5,430 bases of DNA, from positions 1 through 5,430 of the forward strand of contig JAFXFY010000239.1 of the NCBI GenBank assembly GCA_017513365.1, in the 5' to 3' direction. Below, in pieces: positions 1-5,430 of this stretch. Below the pieces are notes generated by a model that was not told where the DNA came from, made no database searches, and saw only the letters and a list, made by a program, of their open reading frames with translations. How positions within the stretch are numbered: position 1 is the stretch's first letter; every line of letters begins with the position of its first letter. The position numbers and the translations under genes were made by a program. This stretch comes from Alphaproteobacteria bacterium (GTDB lineage Bacteria; Pseudomonadota; Alphaproteobacteria; CAAHEQ01; UBA3637).

Positions 1-17
1 GTTTTCTTTTTGCTCAT
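1..17 (-). CDS. Start of a gene leaving the window (partial, unidentified)
   Basis: Only the first five codons and part of a sixth are visible (MSKKK, then an incomplete codon), so no function can be given. The case for a real start is the leader. On the minus strand an exact AGGAGG lies 8 bases before the ATG, the strongest ribosome binding site in the window. The same frame runs back to a TAA 17 codons upstream, so a longer product without a nearby start is not excluded. A possible -10 box (TATACAAT, minus strand 72 to 65) would give a leader of about 40 bases, but no convincing -35 accompanies it. The gene would lie directly beyond the broken antiporter. It could be an independent neighbour or the first gene of something that inserted there. 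Confidence 0.45.
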
Positions 18-33
18 GTCTTCCGCCTCCTCC
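18..33 (-). promoter_or_regulatory. Strong Shine-Dalgarno before the edge gene
   Basis: The minus strand reads GGAGGAGGCGGAAGAC directly before the ATG at 17. AGGAGG is a full match to the anti-Shine-Dalgarno core, with 8 bases to the start codon. It is richer in G than any other ribosome binding site here, where AAAGGA, AAGGAG and AAGGGAG are used. It is the main reason to believe a gene begins at base 17. Confidence 0.5.
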
Positions 34-76
34 GTGAAATGCCGACTTGTACCCAGTTTTATTTATTGTATAGTAT

Positions 77-907
77 TTACCTGCAAAATAAAAGAGATTT
101 TTTCCGGTGCGCGCTGTTTTTTTGCAATAACAATACATAAATGGCCAAGCACCCGAGGAAACCCATAACGGTGGCTTTGCCGACATCTGACGGTTTTTCA
201 GCGCGTCCCGATAACACGACGGCACCTTCAATACCGATAAAGGCCCACAATGTCACCAACATCGTACTTTTGATTTGGCTGTCTAAAGCACCTAAGCCTT
301 TATGTCCCATGACGGTTTCACCCCAAAAATCAAAGTCAAATTTATCAATATTAAACACGAATGCCGTAATAATGATGAATAAGACCAACGGAACCAATTT
401 AGCAATGGTGGCGATTAAGTTAATAACGGCGGCTTGTTTGACGCCTCTTAGTACCAACCAGTTAAAGCCCCAAATTAAAATAGACCCACCGATAATTGAG
501 TTGAGGTTATTGCCCCCTGTGAACATATGCGGAAAGAAATAATTGAGGGCATCCATGGTAATGACGGCGTACCCGACATTTCCGAAAATTTGACACAGCC
601 AATAACTCCACCCGATATTAAAGCCCATATAGGACCCAAACCCTTCACGAGCATACATATAAATCCCGCTGGTGAGATTCGGCTTTGCATCGGCTAAAAT
701 CCGGAACGTATTGGCGATAAAGAACATACCGATACCGGTAATAATCCACGCTAAAATCACCGCTCCGACCGACGCACTTTGGGCCATGTTTTGAGGCAGT
801 GAAAAAATACCACCGCCGACCATAGAGCTGACCACAATGGCGGCCAATCCCAAAACACCGAGTTTTCCCGTCGTGGTCATGGATTTTTTTGTTTTATTTT
901 TTATCAT
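77..907 (-). pseudogene. Arginine/agmatine- or arginine/ornithine-type APC antiporter, 3' half missing
   Basis: The encoded 276-residue protein is the first half of an APC-superfamily basic amino acid antiporter (ArcD/AaxC-like); full-length relatives are roughly 470-480 residues with 12 membrane segments. TM1 (about 17-38) carries the SSMVGGGIF substrate-loop motif. Further hydrophobic segments lie near 46-68, 93-121, 137-153, 157-183 and 214-233. TM6 contains WAFIGIE (W221, E227), matching the AdiC segment with Trp202 and Glu208. TM7 starts near 247 and breaks off after about L260; the last 16 residues (QKNSAHRKK...FCR) do not look like this family. The ATG at 907 is preceded by AAAGGA at a 7-base gap. 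The position downstream of the decarboxylase suggests arginine-in/agmatine-out exchange at the inner membrane, as for chlamydial AaxC; arginine/ornithine exchange cannot be excluded from sequence. With six segments and part of a seventh it is unlikely to transport, hence pseudogene. Confidence 0.8.
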
Positions 908-914
908 TTTTTAT

Positions 915-920
915 TCCTTT
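915..920 (-). promoter_or_regulatory. Ribosome binding site of the antiporter
   Basis: AAAGGA lies 7 bases before the ATG at 907 on the minus strand. It supports the MIKNK start over the internal Met at residue 10. It falls just after the T-tract of the hairpin at 931-949, so it would be transcribed only if transcription passes the hairpin or starts inside the gap. Confidence 0.6.
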
Positions 921-925
921 ATATC

Positions 926-949
926 AAAAAGGCAAAAGGGGGATTTGCC
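926..949 (-). terminator. Hairpin plus T-tract between decarboxylase and antiporter
   Basis: On the minus strand GGCAAA (949 to 944) pairs perfectly with TTTGCC (936 to 931) around a 7-base loop TCCCCCT, followed at once by TTTTT (930 to 926). This is the layout of a small intrinsic terminator. It begins 9 bases after the decarboxylase stop codon. The stem is only 6 bp with three G-C pairs, so termination would probably be partial. It may lower antiporter expression relative to the decarboxylase, or simply stabilise the upstream mRNA 3' end. Confidence 0.5.
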
Positions 950-957
950 CAAAATGA

Positions 958-1542
958 TTATTTTTTCAGCTCTACAACCGGTGCGAATTCAAAATTCAAA
1001 AAGCCCAGAGCCGTTAATGAATAACCGAATTCTTGTTCAATATTCACATAATTGTGGAAAAATTGAAAATCGGAGTGTTGTTCAACGCCCCGCAAATCCA
1101 ATTCATGTTGCAGTGATTTTTTTAGCCACATTTCGGCGTGTGCTTTAGCAATATCATCATCAATATAGGTGTCAAAATATTCTACATATTCGGCAGCCCA
1201 TCCTCCGATAAATTTACCATTCTTTTTTCCCCAAGCAATACCTACACCGGTGGCAATGGCTTTGTGTTCATCACGTCTGGCACCATTACCGGCCATAATG
1301 ACCTCTAGCACAGCCCCGTGTTTAAATGTGTGAGCCACCTTGTCAACCGGCACGATATTATCAAACAATTCCGGTGGCAAAACGGATGTGTATGGCACAA
1401 CGTTAAAGTCTTGGATTTTGGCTTCAGTTAACGCACTGTCATAACAAAATGTTTCAAATGGTTGAGGCGGAATCCCGTCATTGGCTTGACCGGCACCACC
1501 TGTGTGAAACGCTAAAGTCGGATATCTTGTTCCTAATTGCAT
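958..1542 (-). CDS. aaxB: Pyruvoyl-dependent arginine decarboxylase (AaxB-like)
   Basis: The product should convert arginine to agmatine and CO2, using one proton per turnover, with a pyruvoyl group made from its own serine instead of pyridoxal phosphate. At 194 aa it matches the length of the chlamydial enzyme (about 195). The self-cleavage site VVPYTSVLPPE places Thr52-Ser53 exactly where chlamydial AaxB is cut, giving a beta chain 1-52 and an alpha chain 53-194 with N-terminal pyruvoyl. Other family-like blocks are GTRYPTLAFHTGG (4-16), CYDSALTEAKI (33-43), GAVLEVIMAGNGA (76-88) and GGWAAEYVEYF (113-123); E118 in the last is a candidate for the catalytic acid. The start is the Met at 1542, not an ORF start at 1644: AAGGGAG lies 8 bases before it and homology begins there. 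The antiporter follows in the same direction. There is no signal peptide, so it acts in the cytoplasm. An outer-membrane porin like chlamydial AaxA is not in view. Confidence 0.93.
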   Translation of the reverse strand: MQLGTRYPTLAFHTGGAGQANDGIPPQPFETFCYDSALTEAKIQDFNVVPYTSVLPPELFDNIVPVDKVAHTFKHGAVLEVIMAGNGARRDEHKAIATGVGIAWGKKNGKFIGGWAAEYVEYFDTYIDDDIAKAHAEMWLKKSLQHELDLRGVEQHSDFQFFHNYVNIEQEFGYSLTALGFLNFEFAPVVELKK

Positions 1543-1550
1543 AATAAAAT

Positions 1551-1557
1551 CTCCCTT
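1551..1557 (-). promoter_or_regulatory. Ribosome binding site deciding the aaxB start
   Basis: AAGGGAG on the minus strand ends 8 bases before the ATG at 1542. The in-frame ATG at 1644 lacks a comparable site. Its extra 34 residues would also overlap the likely promoter and do not resemble the family. Confidence 0.7.
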
Positions 1558-1564
1558 GTTAAAA

Positions 1565-1573
1565 ATCATAGCA
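1565..1573 (-). promoter_or_regulatory. Extended -10 promoter for the arginine decarboxylase
   Basis: The minus strand carries TGCTATGAT, an extended -10 element (TGn plus TATGAT, 5 of 6 to consensus). A weak -35 (TTCAAG, minus 1593 to 1588) lies 17 bases upstream. Transcription would begin near 1558, giving a very short leader that still contains the AAGGGAG site. A CAATTG palindrome (1574-1579) lies right next to the -10. Confidence 0.5.
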
Positions 1574-1613
1574 CAATTGCTACTTATCTTGAAAATAGGT
1601 GTTTTATTCGTTG

Positions 1614-1651
1614 TTGACAATTGACCCATAAGTATAACTTTCATTTGACAA
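1614..1651. repeat. Three short TTGAC repeats in the divergent promoter region
   Basis: TTGACAA occurs at 1614-1620, TTGACCC at 1621-1627 directly after it, and TTGACAA again at 1645-1651. The last contains the -35 box of the nfo promoter. The first overlaps a second CAATTG palindrome (1618-1623). The repeats are short and could be chance in AT-rich DNA, or binding sites for a regulator acting on either divergent gene. Confidence 0.25.
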
Positions 1652-1673
1652 ACGGTGGGAAAATAGATATCCT
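1645..1673 (+). promoter_or_regulatory. Sigma-70-type promoter for nfo
   Basis: A perfect -35 TTGACA (1645-1650) is separated by 17 bases from TATCCT (1668-1673), 4 of 6 to the -10 consensus. Transcription would start near 1680, just before the AAGGAG ribosome binding site at 1681-1686, so the leader is only about a dozen bases. This promoter probably drives nfo and the methyltransferase gene together. Confidence 0.6.
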
Positions 1674-1680
1674 ATACAAA

Positions 1681-1686
1681 AAGGAG
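1681..1686 (+). promoter_or_regulatory. Ribosome binding site of nfo
   Basis: AAGGAG ends 5 bases before the ATG at 1692, which fixes the start at MLTVGCHLS, the usual beginning of this family. Confidence 0.7.
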
Positions 1687-1691
1687 AAAAT

Positions 1692-2525
1692 ATGTTAACA
1701 GTAGGTTGTCATTTATCGGCGTCCAAAGGATACTTGGATATGGGACGCCAAGCGCAAAAAATCGGAGCGAATACGTTTCAATTTTTTACCCGTAACCCTC
1801 GGGGTGGTTCGGCCAAAGATATTAACCCGCAAGATGTGAGCGATTTTTTGACATTTGCAAACGAACACCATATCGGCAATTTGTTGGCTCATGCGCCTTA
1901 TACGCTCAATGCATGTAGTGCGGATGCCAAAACCCGAGAATTTGCCGAAATGGTTATGGCGGACGATTTACGACGTTTGGAATATACACCGAACAGCCTG
2001 TATAATTTTCATCCCGGCTCTCATGTCGGGCAGGGTATGGAAAAAGGTATAGGGATGATAGCTGATTTGTTGAATGATATTATGACGCCCACTCAAACAA
2101 CGACGGTTTTGTTGGAAACAATGTCCGGCAAAGGGTCCGAAGTTGGTAGTCGGTTTGAAGAACTCGCCGAAATTATTTCTCGCACAAAATTATCCGATAA
2201 AATAGGGGTATGTATGGATACATGCCATGTGTATGATGCCGGATACGATATCGTGGGTGATTTAGACGGTGTGTTGACCGAATTTGATAATATTATCGGA
2301 CTTGATAGATTGCGGGCCATTCATATTAACGACAGTAAAAATCCGTTTGCTTCCCACAAAGACCGTCACGAAAAATTGGGTGAGGGCAGTTTGGGGTTAG
2401 ATTTTTTTGAACGCTTGATTAACCATGAAAAATTACGGCATTTGCCTTTTTATTTGGAAACGCCGAACGAATTGGATGGATATGCCAAAGAAATTGCATG
2501 GTTAAAATCGGTTTATCGGGGGTAA
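1692..2525 (+). CDS. nfo: Endonuclease IV (apurinic/apyrimidinic endonuclease)
   Basis: This is a class II AP endonuclease of base excision repair. It cuts the backbone 5' of abasic sites and removes 3'-blocking groups left by oxidative damage. The protein is a single TIM-barrel domain of 277 aa, close to the E. coli enzyme (about 285). All nine metal ligands known for the three-zinc site of E. coli Nfo have counterparts: H67 (AHAPY), H107 (FHPGS), E142 (LETMSGKG), D176 and H179 (CMDTCH), H211 (HINDSK), D224 and H226 (DRHEKLGEG), and E256 (LETP). Nothing is missing or truncated, so it should be active. It is cytoplasmic, with no signal peptide. A consensus -35 promoter and AAGGAG site lie just upstream. 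The methyltransferase gene begins one base after its stop, so the two are almost certainly cotranscribed. I see no recognisable LexA or OxyR site. Confidence 0.97.
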   Translation: MLTVGCHLSASKGYLDMGRQAQKIGANTFQFFTRNPRGGSAKDINPQDVSDFLTFANEHHIGNLLAHAPYTLNACSADAKTREFAEMVMADDLRRLEYTPNSLYNFHPGSHVGQGMEKGIGMIADLLNDIMTPTQTTTVLLETMSGKGSEVGSRFEELAEIISRTKLSDKIGVCMDTCHVYDAGYDIVGDLDGVLTEFDNIIGLDRLRAIHINDSKNPFASHKDRHEKLGEGSLGLDFFERLINHEKLRHLPFYLETPNELDGYAKEIAWLKSVYRG

Positions 2526-2526
2526 T

Positions 2527-3603
2527 ATGACGCCAGAGGAAATTAAACAAACAGCAGGTTTTTTGCTGAATAAAATTTCGGAAAAAGCCTCATCAGCCAA
2601 TGAAATCATTAACCGCTATACCGAATCGCATCGCTATATTGTAGGGGATGACAGACGTGATTTGTTGGAATTGGTGTGGGGGGCACTGCGTCATTACGCC
2701 AAACTGACATATTTGTATCCAAATCACAGTTGGGAAGAACGCTTAGACCATTTGTCAGATTTGCAAATCACGGACGATATGCCCGATTGGGTTAAATGGG
2801 AAGCGCCCGAGTGGATTGTATCCCATGTACCGGAGGCCGATAAAGAATTACCTGCCCAAAATGGTATGGCACCGATTTGTTTGCGTGCTTACGGTAATCG
2901 GGATAAGGTATTAGAAGATTTAAAAGCCGAAGGCTTACCCGTTCGTCCGGCCGATCAATCTCCATTTGGGATTATTTTGGAAAAACACGCCAATTTGTCT
3001 GCTACAAAAGTGTATAAAAAAGGTCTTGTAGAGGTGCAAGATGAAGGTGCTCAATTGGTGTCTATGGCTATCGGTGTCAAACCCAAAGATGATGTGTTTG
3101 ATTTTTGTGCTGGTGCTGGTGGTAAATCTCTTATCTTAGCTCAACTGATGCAAAATCGGGGCTTTATTTTGGCCTATGATGCCTCACCAAAACGCCTGAC
3201 AGAACTGGTAAAGCGGGCAAGACGGGCTGGTATTTCAATTGTAAAAACAGTGCCAAGATTACCTGAACCTCATAAAAAATTTGATCATGTGGTGGTAGAT
3301 GCCCCGTGTTCAGGGACGGGAACGTGGCGTAGAAATCCGGATATGAAATGGAAATTAACGCCCAGACAGTTGGAACAGCTGACTAAAAAACAAGCTGACA
3401 TTTTGCATACGGCCGAAGAATATGTCAAACCGGGGCATTATTTAACGTATATTACATGCTCAATTACATTGGATGAAAATGAACGGCAAGTAGAAAATTT
3501 CTTGACCTCTCATCCACGTTATCATGTCATTCACCAAGAGCGCCTTTCTCCGTGGCGCACGAATACGGACGGCTTTTTTATATGCATTATGCAAAAATCG
3601 TAA
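2527..3603 (+). CDS. RsmB-like 16S rRNA (cytosine-C5) methyltransferase
   Basis: This is a SAM-dependent RNA m5C methyltransferase of the NOL1/NOP2/Sun (COG0144) family, most like RsmB, which methylates C967 of 16S rRNA in E. coli. Residues 1 to about 110 form a short helical NusB/RsmB-type region (SANEIINRYTESHRYIVGDD... then a DWV-APEWI segment). The Rossmann catalytic domain follows: QDEGAQLV (171-178), SAM-binding motif I DFCAGAGGK (192-200), acidic D218 for the ribose, motif IV DAPCSGTG (258-265) with C261, and motif VI YITCSI (308-313) with the nucleophile C311. The C-terminal TDGFFICIM is typical. At 358 aa it is shorter than E. coli RsmB (429), mainly N-terminally, like compact alphaproteobacterial members. 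The ATG is one base after the nfo stop, with GGGGGT at the end of nfo as the only ribosome binding site, suggesting translational coupling. The family is certain; the exact target base is inferred, so no symbol is assigned. Confidence 0.93.
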   Translation: MTPEEIKQTAGFLLNKISEKASSANEIINRYTESHRYIVGDDRRDLLELVWGALRHYAKLTYLYPNHSWEERLDHLSDLQITDDMPDWVKWEAPEWIVSHVPEADKELPAQNGMAPICLRAYGNRDKVLEDLKAEGLPVRPADQSPFGIILEKHANLSATKVYKKGLVEVQDEGAQLVSMAIGVKPKDDVFDFCAGAGGKSLILAQLMQNRGFILAYDASPKRLTELVKRARRAGISIVKTVPRLPEPHKKFDHVVVDAPCSGTGTWRRNPDMKWKLTPRQLEQLTKKQADILHTAEEYVKPGHYLTYITCSITLDENERQVENFLTSHPRYHVIHQERLSPWRTNTDGFFICIMQKS

Positions 3604-3628
3604 CGTTAGTTAAGTTATGCTGTTTAAT

Positions 3629-4021
3629 TTATCCCACTGCCTCTTTTATCCGTGCCACCATGCCGGCAAAACCATTTCGGCGGGTAGGGGATAGGTGTTC
3701 GGACAATCCCAATTCATTAAAAATGCCCTCAATATCTAATGCTTTGATATCATCAGTGGTTTTATCATTTACCAAAAGCCATAAAATGGCCTCTAACCCT
3801 CTGACAATGTGGGCATCACTGTCCATTTTAAACAAGTGCTTGCCATTTTGTTCAGTGTGTGAAATCCACACTTGAGACATACATCCTTCCACCTTATTCG
3901 TGGGGATTTTTTCCTCTAATGGCATGGGAGGAAGTTGTTCGCCGAGCTCTATCAGATAGCGATACTTATCCTCCCAATCCGTCAGATATGAAAAATTATC
4001 AATTAATTCCTCAGGGGTCAT
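3629..4021 (-). CDS. sufE: SufE, cysteine desulfurase sulfur acceptor
   Basis: SufE takes persulfide sulfur from the SufS cysteine desulfurase, stimulates it, and passes the sulfur to the SufBCD scaffold for Fe-S cluster assembly in the cytoplasm. The 130-residue protein is a complete single SufE/YgdK-fold domain (family usual about 140). The acceptor cysteine is C47 in KVEGCMSQVW, matching Cys51 of E. coli SufE. The start (DNFSYLTDWEDKYRYLIELG) and the end (LSPTRRNGFAGMVARIKEA) carry the usual family signatures. Its ATG lies one base after the stop of the upstream gene, with only a weak AGGT nearby, which points to translational coupling. No other suf gene is in the window, so this is a stand-alone sufE. 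It converges on the methyltransferase gene with 25 bases between their stops, where I see no hairpin. Confidence 0.95.
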   Translation of the reverse strand: MTPEELIDNFSYLTDWEDKYRYLIELGEQLPPMPLEEKIPTNKVEGCMSQVWISHTEQNGKHLFKMDSDAHIVRGLEAILWLLVNDKTTDDIKALDIEGIFNELGLSEHLSPTRRNGFAGMVARIKEAVG

Positions 4022-4022
4022 T

Positions 4023-5430
4023 TTATTTTACCTGTGCTTCCGATAAAGTGGCCGCAGGTGTTTCGCCATTAGCCGGTTTATCCGATTTAACTTGGATATT
4101 TTCAATACGGATATTTTGGGTGGGAGCAGGTGATTGTGTTTGAGGCATTAAGATTTCCTGTCCATTAATGGATATTTTATTGGCACTATAGTCAATTTTA
4201 AATGTATCAACACTTTGCCCTTCGGTATTCGTTGTACGTTTAGTCGTATCTAAAAATGGCCTTAAAAATTCTAACATCCCCGGTTGTTGTACACAAGCCG
4301 CCGGCATAGGCATATCCGGTGTCATTTGTTCTAATGCTTTGGCACAAGCCTCTTTATCTGCCGGTTGTGGTGCTGGAGATAATGCATCAAAATTCACCAC
4401 ACGAATTTCCCCATTAATGGCTATAGCTGTTCCTTCCGGTTTTATCGTGCCACTGACAGCGATTGTCCCCTCTTTGAAAATTAAAGAGATATCTTCCACA
4501 TTAATGCTGATTTTTTGTGCTAACTGATTGTATAAATCAAATAATTGTTTTTCTAAATCGGCACCCTCCGGTGTTTCGGGATTTTCCAATTCCTCATATT
4601 TTTCGGATAATTGCATATAGGAAATAATATCCGCTTTTTCTAAACCGTTCAAAGACACATTGGCATTGATCGTTGTGGGCAGTGTTGGCATATTCGGTAC
4701 TTTTATATCCGAAATACGCATAGACATATTAAGATGATCGTCAAATATGACAGAGTCTTCTATCGTACCGGTTATTGGTTCCGTTCCAAGTAAGGGGGAG
4801 GTAATCGCAAAAGCCGGTATCATTAAAGAAGCCGTCGTTTTTTCGGCATTTAAAGCTTGCATGATTTCAATGCCGGTTTGGTCTGTTCCCGTGATTTGGG
4901 TGTCATAACTGATTTTTGGGATAGTCAACTCAAACATGGGTGTTTTTATGTTGATATCCAAAACATCTGATATGGAGGCCACATCCATTTTATTATTTTG
5001 AGGGGCTACCATAGAATCGGCAACAATTGACCCAATACTTAAGGATAAGTCCGTATCTTTAATGATGATATCTGTTGCCTTTAATGACGAGTTAGTCATT
5101 AAGGATAAATCCGGCACCCATGAGATAGTATGTGTATACTCATCTACTGTAATTTGAGGATTTGGGAAATTGACACGAACTATTTCCGCCCAATTTACCC
5201 AAGATTCTGATGTAATTTTATATTGTTTTTTACCGTTAAAGTCCGCAATTCTGACCAATCTTAAGTCATGTTTGGGTTCTTCTTTATCATTAGGATTTTC
5301 AAAGGTAATAATAAAGTCATTTCCATCTGCTTTAACATCTACTCGGATGAGTTCATCTAAATTTTGATAATATAAAAACGTTTCGGCGGCTGATAAAATT
5401 TGTTCTTCTTCTAATGTATACATTTTAGCA
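4023..5430 (-). CDS. Exported-looking beta-rich protein of unknown function (5' end probably outside the window)
   Basis: I do not recognise this protein with confidence. From the ATG at 5423 it has 466 residues, mostly alternating hydrophobic/polar stretches typical of repeated beta strands, for example TIEDSVIFDDHLNMSMRIS (220-238) and EGTIAVSGTIKPEGTAIAIN (318-337). A helical, charged stretch lies near 262-305, and the tail is rich in Pro, Ala and Gln. There are only two cysteines, C360 and C377, spaced as for a disulfide. The look is that of periplasmic DUF2125, DUF945 or AsmA-type proteins; DUF2125 is my weak first guess. No signal peptide follows the ATG, but the frame stays open upstream (Ala-Lys before Met) to the edge and no ribosome binding site fits in the 7 bases left. 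The true start, with a signal peptide, is therefore probably outside. It ends with TAA one base before sufE, so the two share a transcript, although no functional link to Fe-S assembly is visible. Confidence 0.75.
   Translation of the reverse strand, partial: AKMYTLEEEQILSAAETFLYYQNLDELIRVDVKADGNDFIITFENPNDKEEPKHDLRLVRIADFNGKKQYKITSESWVNWAEIVRVNFPNPQITVDEYTHTISWVPDLSLMTNSSLKATDIIIKDTDLSLSIGSIVADSMVAPQNNKMDVASISDVLDINIKTPMFELTIPKISYDTQITGTDQTGIEIMQALNAEKTTASLMIPAFAITSPLLGTEPITGTIEDSVIFDDHLNMSMRISDIKVPNMPTLPTTINANVSLNGLEKADIISYMQLSEKYEELENPETPEGADLEKQLFDLYNQLAQKISINVEDISLIFKEGTIAVSGTIKPEGTAIAINGEIRVVNFDALSPAPQPADKEACAKALEQMTPDMPMPAACVQQPGMLEFLRPFLDTTKRTTNTEGQSVDTFKIDYSANKISINGQEILMPQTQSPAPTQNIRIENIQVKSDKPANGETPAATLSEAQVK

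Noticed and set aside
1..124. Restoring the antiporter by a one-base correction in the A7 run
   Set aside because: Shifting to either other frame gives sequence without hydrophobic TM7-TM12 segments (one begins QKTARTGKNLFYF, the other reaches a stop soon), so a single sequencing slip cannot explain the loss.
141..542. Plus-strand reading frame antisense to the antiporter
   Set aside because: It is the complement of a clear membrane-protein coding region, with no start signals.
837..1148. Plus-strand reading frame across the antiporter start and decarboxylase end
   Set aside because: It lies antisense to two well-supported genes, has no plausible ribosome binding site, and has no recognisable protein features.
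1543..1644. N-terminal extension of the arginine decarboxylase to an ATG at 1644
   Set aside because: The extra 34 residues are unlike the family, lack a ribosome binding site at their ATG, and overlap the likely -10 element. The ATG at 1542 has AAGGGAG and gives the family's normal length and cleavage position.
3604..3628. Shared terminator between the convergent methyltransferase and sufE genes
   Set aside because: The 25-base gap contains no inverted repeat followed by a T-run that I can find.
1..5430. CRISPR array, tRNA, rRNA, riboswitch or toxin-antitoxin pair
   Set aside because: There are no regularly spaced repeats, no tRNA-like cloverleaf arms, no gap large enough for a riboswitch, and no small gene pair.

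Overview
The window looks like a piece of an AT-rich bacterial chromosome, most likely from an alphaproteobacterium with a host-associated lifestyle. The lineage guess rests on a compact RsmB-type methyltransferase with a short N-terminal helical region, a stand-alone SufE, and an exported-looking beta-rich protein that vaguely recalls the alphaproteobacterial DUF2125 family. This is inference from gene types, not a marker-gene placement. Coding density is high. The largest gene-free stretch is the 149-base divergent region at 1543-1691, and no gap reaches 300 bases.

Left part (1-1542, minus strand): an arginine decarboxylation module. A complete pyruvoyl-dependent arginine decarboxylase (958-1542, 194 aa, Thr52-Ser53 self-cleavage site) is followed 50 bases downstream by an APC-family basic amino acid antiporter (77-907). 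Together they would import arginine, decarboxylate it to agmatine with consumption of a proton, and export agmatine. This is the logic of the chlamydial aaxB-aaxC pair. The antiporter is broken: it reads well through about residue 260, inside the seventh membrane segment, and then ends in 16 unrelated residues. None of the three frames beyond that point resembles the missing half. Just past the break, a near-ideal Shine-Dalgarno sequence and an ATG (minus strand, 17 to 1) mark what looks like the start of another gene leaving the window. A hairpin with a T-tract sits between the decarboxylase and the antiporter.

Middle part (1543-3603, plus strand): a divergent promoter region, then endonuclease IV (nfo) with all nine metal ligands. 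One base after its stop begins an RsmB-like rRNA m5C methyltransferase with both catalytic cysteines. The two form a tight operon of DNA repair and RNA modification.

Right part (3629-5430, minus strand, convergent with the middle operon): an exported-looking protein of unknown function, open at the window edge, followed one base later by sufE, the sulfur-acceptor partner of the SufS cysteine desulfurase.

Most of the window is ordinary housekeeping sequence. The parts worth a second look are the chlamydial-type arginine decarboxylase module in what seems to be a non-chlamydial genome, and the abrupt loss of the second half of its transporter.
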